NCBI RefSeq assembly: GCF_038446525.1
Contig: NZ_CP151792.1
Coordinates: forward strand, 2,294,001 to 2,358,000
Direction: 5' to 3'
Source: Methanolobus sp. ZRKC5
GTDB taxonomy: Archaea > Halobacteriota > Methanosarcinia > Methanosarcinales > Methanosarcinaceae
DNA: 64,000 nucleotides
A program made the translations under genes and the position numbers. The notes below the pieces were generated by a model. It saw only the letters and a list, made by a program, of their open reading frames with translations, did no database searches and was not told where the DNA came from. This document shows, one piece after another, positions 63,078 through 64,000 of the stretch. Each line of letters begins with the position of its first letter. The first letter of the stretch is position 1.

Positions 63078-63728
63078 ATGGATTCAACAGAGGAAACTAT
63101 AATCAATGAAGCAAGTGAAGTGACAGAGGAAGTAAACGAAGAAGCAAAAACTACATCCCTTGTCCCAATAGATGAGTACCTTGCAGCAGGCGTACACATT
63201 GGTACACAGCAGAAGACCGAAAACATGATGAAATTCGTCTACCGTGTAAGGACAGACGGTCTTTATGTACTCGACATCCAGGCAACTGATGAAAGAATTA
63301 AACTTGCAGCAGAGTTCCTTTCAAAGTATGAACCACAAAGAGTCCTTGTTGTCTCTGCAAGGCAGTACGGTCAATTCCCTGCAAATATGTTCGCAAAGGC
63401 CATCGGTGCTAAGTCAATGGTCGGTAGATTTATCCCGGGACTTCTCACAAACCCGAAAATTGAACAATTCTGTGAACCAGATGTAGTAATTGTTACTGAC
63501 CCAACCGGAGATGCACAGGTCATCAAAGAGACCGTAAACATTGGCATCCCAGTTGTTGCACTCTGTGACACAAACAACATGACATCTAACGTAGACCTTG
63601 TTATCCCAACCAACAACAAAGGAAGAAAAGCACTTTCCCTTGTATACTGGTTACTTGCAAGAGAGATAGCAAAGGCCAACGATTCAATGTTCACTTATGA
63701 GCTTGAAGACTTTGAAGTAGGAGTCTGA
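63078..63728 (+). CDS. rps2: 30S ribosomal protein S2 (uS2)
   Basis: 216-residue S2. An acidic N-terminal extension (about 30 residues) precedes the core [45 protein letters not shown] and [21 protein letters not shown] are universal S2 motifs. GGTGATTTT precedes the ATG. In many archaea enolase lies between rpoK and rps2; here they are adjacent. Confidence 0.96.
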   Translation: MDSTEETIINEASEVTEEVNEEAKTTSLVPIDEYLAAGVHIGTQQKTENMMKFVYRVRTDGLYVLDIQATDERIKLAAEFLSKYEPQRVLVVSARQYGQFPANMFAKAIGAKSMVGRFIPGLLTNPKIEQFCEPDVVIVTDPTGDAQVIKETVNIGIPVVALCDTNNMTSNVDLVIPTNNKGRKALSLVYWLLAREIAKANDSMFTYELEDFEVGV

Positions 63729-63800
63729 ACTGACAACTCTGTGTGAAGCATACTACAAATATATTAAAAACCCTTATTAGAATATGGGGTGATCAGTAGT

Positions 63801-64000
63801 ATGAGACAGACAACCGTTGCCGGCCAGTTCTATCCGAATAATCCGAAAAGTCTTAAAAAAGAACTTAGCAGGTGCTTCAAGGATCTGGCAATTTCAGAAA
63901 AGCCGATTCTTGGTGCTGTTGTACCTCACGCCGGATACATATATTCGGGTGAGGTGGCAGCACATGCATATGCCCAATTACCTAGAGCAGACACCTATAT
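63801..64000 (+). CDS. MEMO1-family protein (AmmeMemoRadiSam system B), 3'-truncated by window edge
   Basis: From ATG 63801 the frame runs open to the window end: MRQTTVAGQFYPNNPKSLKK ... GAVVPHAGYIYSGEVAAHAY. AGQFYP and PHAGYIYSG are the hallmarks of the MEMO family, dioxygenase-like proteins whose archaeal role is unproved. GGGGTGATC lies upstream. About 67 of some 270 residues are visible. Confidence 0.9.
   Translation, partial: MRQTTVAGQFYPNNPKSLKKELSRCFKDLAISEKPILGAVVPHAGYIYSGEVAAHAYAQLPRADTY

Noticed and set aside
63069-63078. Missing enolase between rpoK and rps2 as a deletion
   Set aside because: The junction is tight and normal for an operon; Methanosarcinales may simply keep eno elsewhere, so no deletion can be claimed.

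Overview
The window is a chromosomal segment of a methanogenic archaeon, most likely a Methanosarcinaceae member of the Methanolobus/Methanococcoides/Methanohalophilus type. Evidence: archaeal-order ribosomal operons, archaeal RNA polymerase subunits (Rpo3 with ferredoxin domain, RpoN, RpoK), Cbf5, CDP-archaeol synthase, methanogen-restricted families (DUF2111, DUF2240, DUF2551, FilR1-domain regulators), an iron-sulfur flavoprotein, split CcmF for c-type cytochromes, and many ribosome-binding sites of the GGTGATC/GGAGG type matching the archaeal 16S tail. Genus is an inference; no rRNA is present.

Layout. 1-8.2 kb: spc-type operon (S8, L6, L32e, L19e, L18, S5, L30, L15), then SecY, Adk, a DUF106 insertase-like protein, Cmk and Cbf5, then tRNA-Ser. 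8.6-11.5 kb: zinc protein and the S13-S4-S11-Rpo3 operon behind a hairpin-rich leader. 11.5-11.9 kb: two identical tRNA-Leu(GAG) genes and a decayed third copy. 12-20.6 kb: an accessory region of ATPase relics, one intact ATPase, a MITE-like element, an IS200/IS605-like end, a three-level nested insertion-sequence stack and possible cas1 relics. 20.6-26.6 kb: SnoaL-like and PPOX-ferredoxin proteins, two MarR-transporter modules (MATE and MFS) and an orphan NuoB-like gene placed behind a third, decayed MarR 5' end. 26.9-31.7 kb: HxlR regulator, three copies of its putative control region, an intact and two deleted iron-sulfur flavoprotein loci, an NrdD-tail-like small protein and class II ribonucleotide reductase. 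31.9-46.4 kb: EamA transporter, HD hydrolase, cis-prenyltransferase, DUF2551, radical SAM protein, ferredoxin, flavoredoxin, a TadA/TadC-like pilus or secretion pair, exonuclease VII, methyltransferase and the two CcmF halves. 46.5-50.2 kb: CarS, PyrE, PurD, ArgF, tRNA-Leu(CAG). 50.2-53.6 kb: two FilR1 regulators and an IS1-family element flanked on both sides by 5'-truncated genes. 53.6-61 kb: MFS transporter, AlaX, sensor kinase, SerA and two small archaeal proteins. 61.1-64 kb: L18e-L13-S9-RpoN-tRNA-Pro-RpoK-S2 operon and the start of a MEMO-family gene.

The core gene blocks are ordinary and well conserved. The notable material is in the accessory blocks: repeated regulator-promoter cassettes whose downstream genes were deleted or swapped (MarR and HxlR), insertion sequences inserted into each other so cleanly that the original transposase frame can be restored on paper, and relics of possible defence genes. 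No CRISPR array or wholly new multi-gene system was found.
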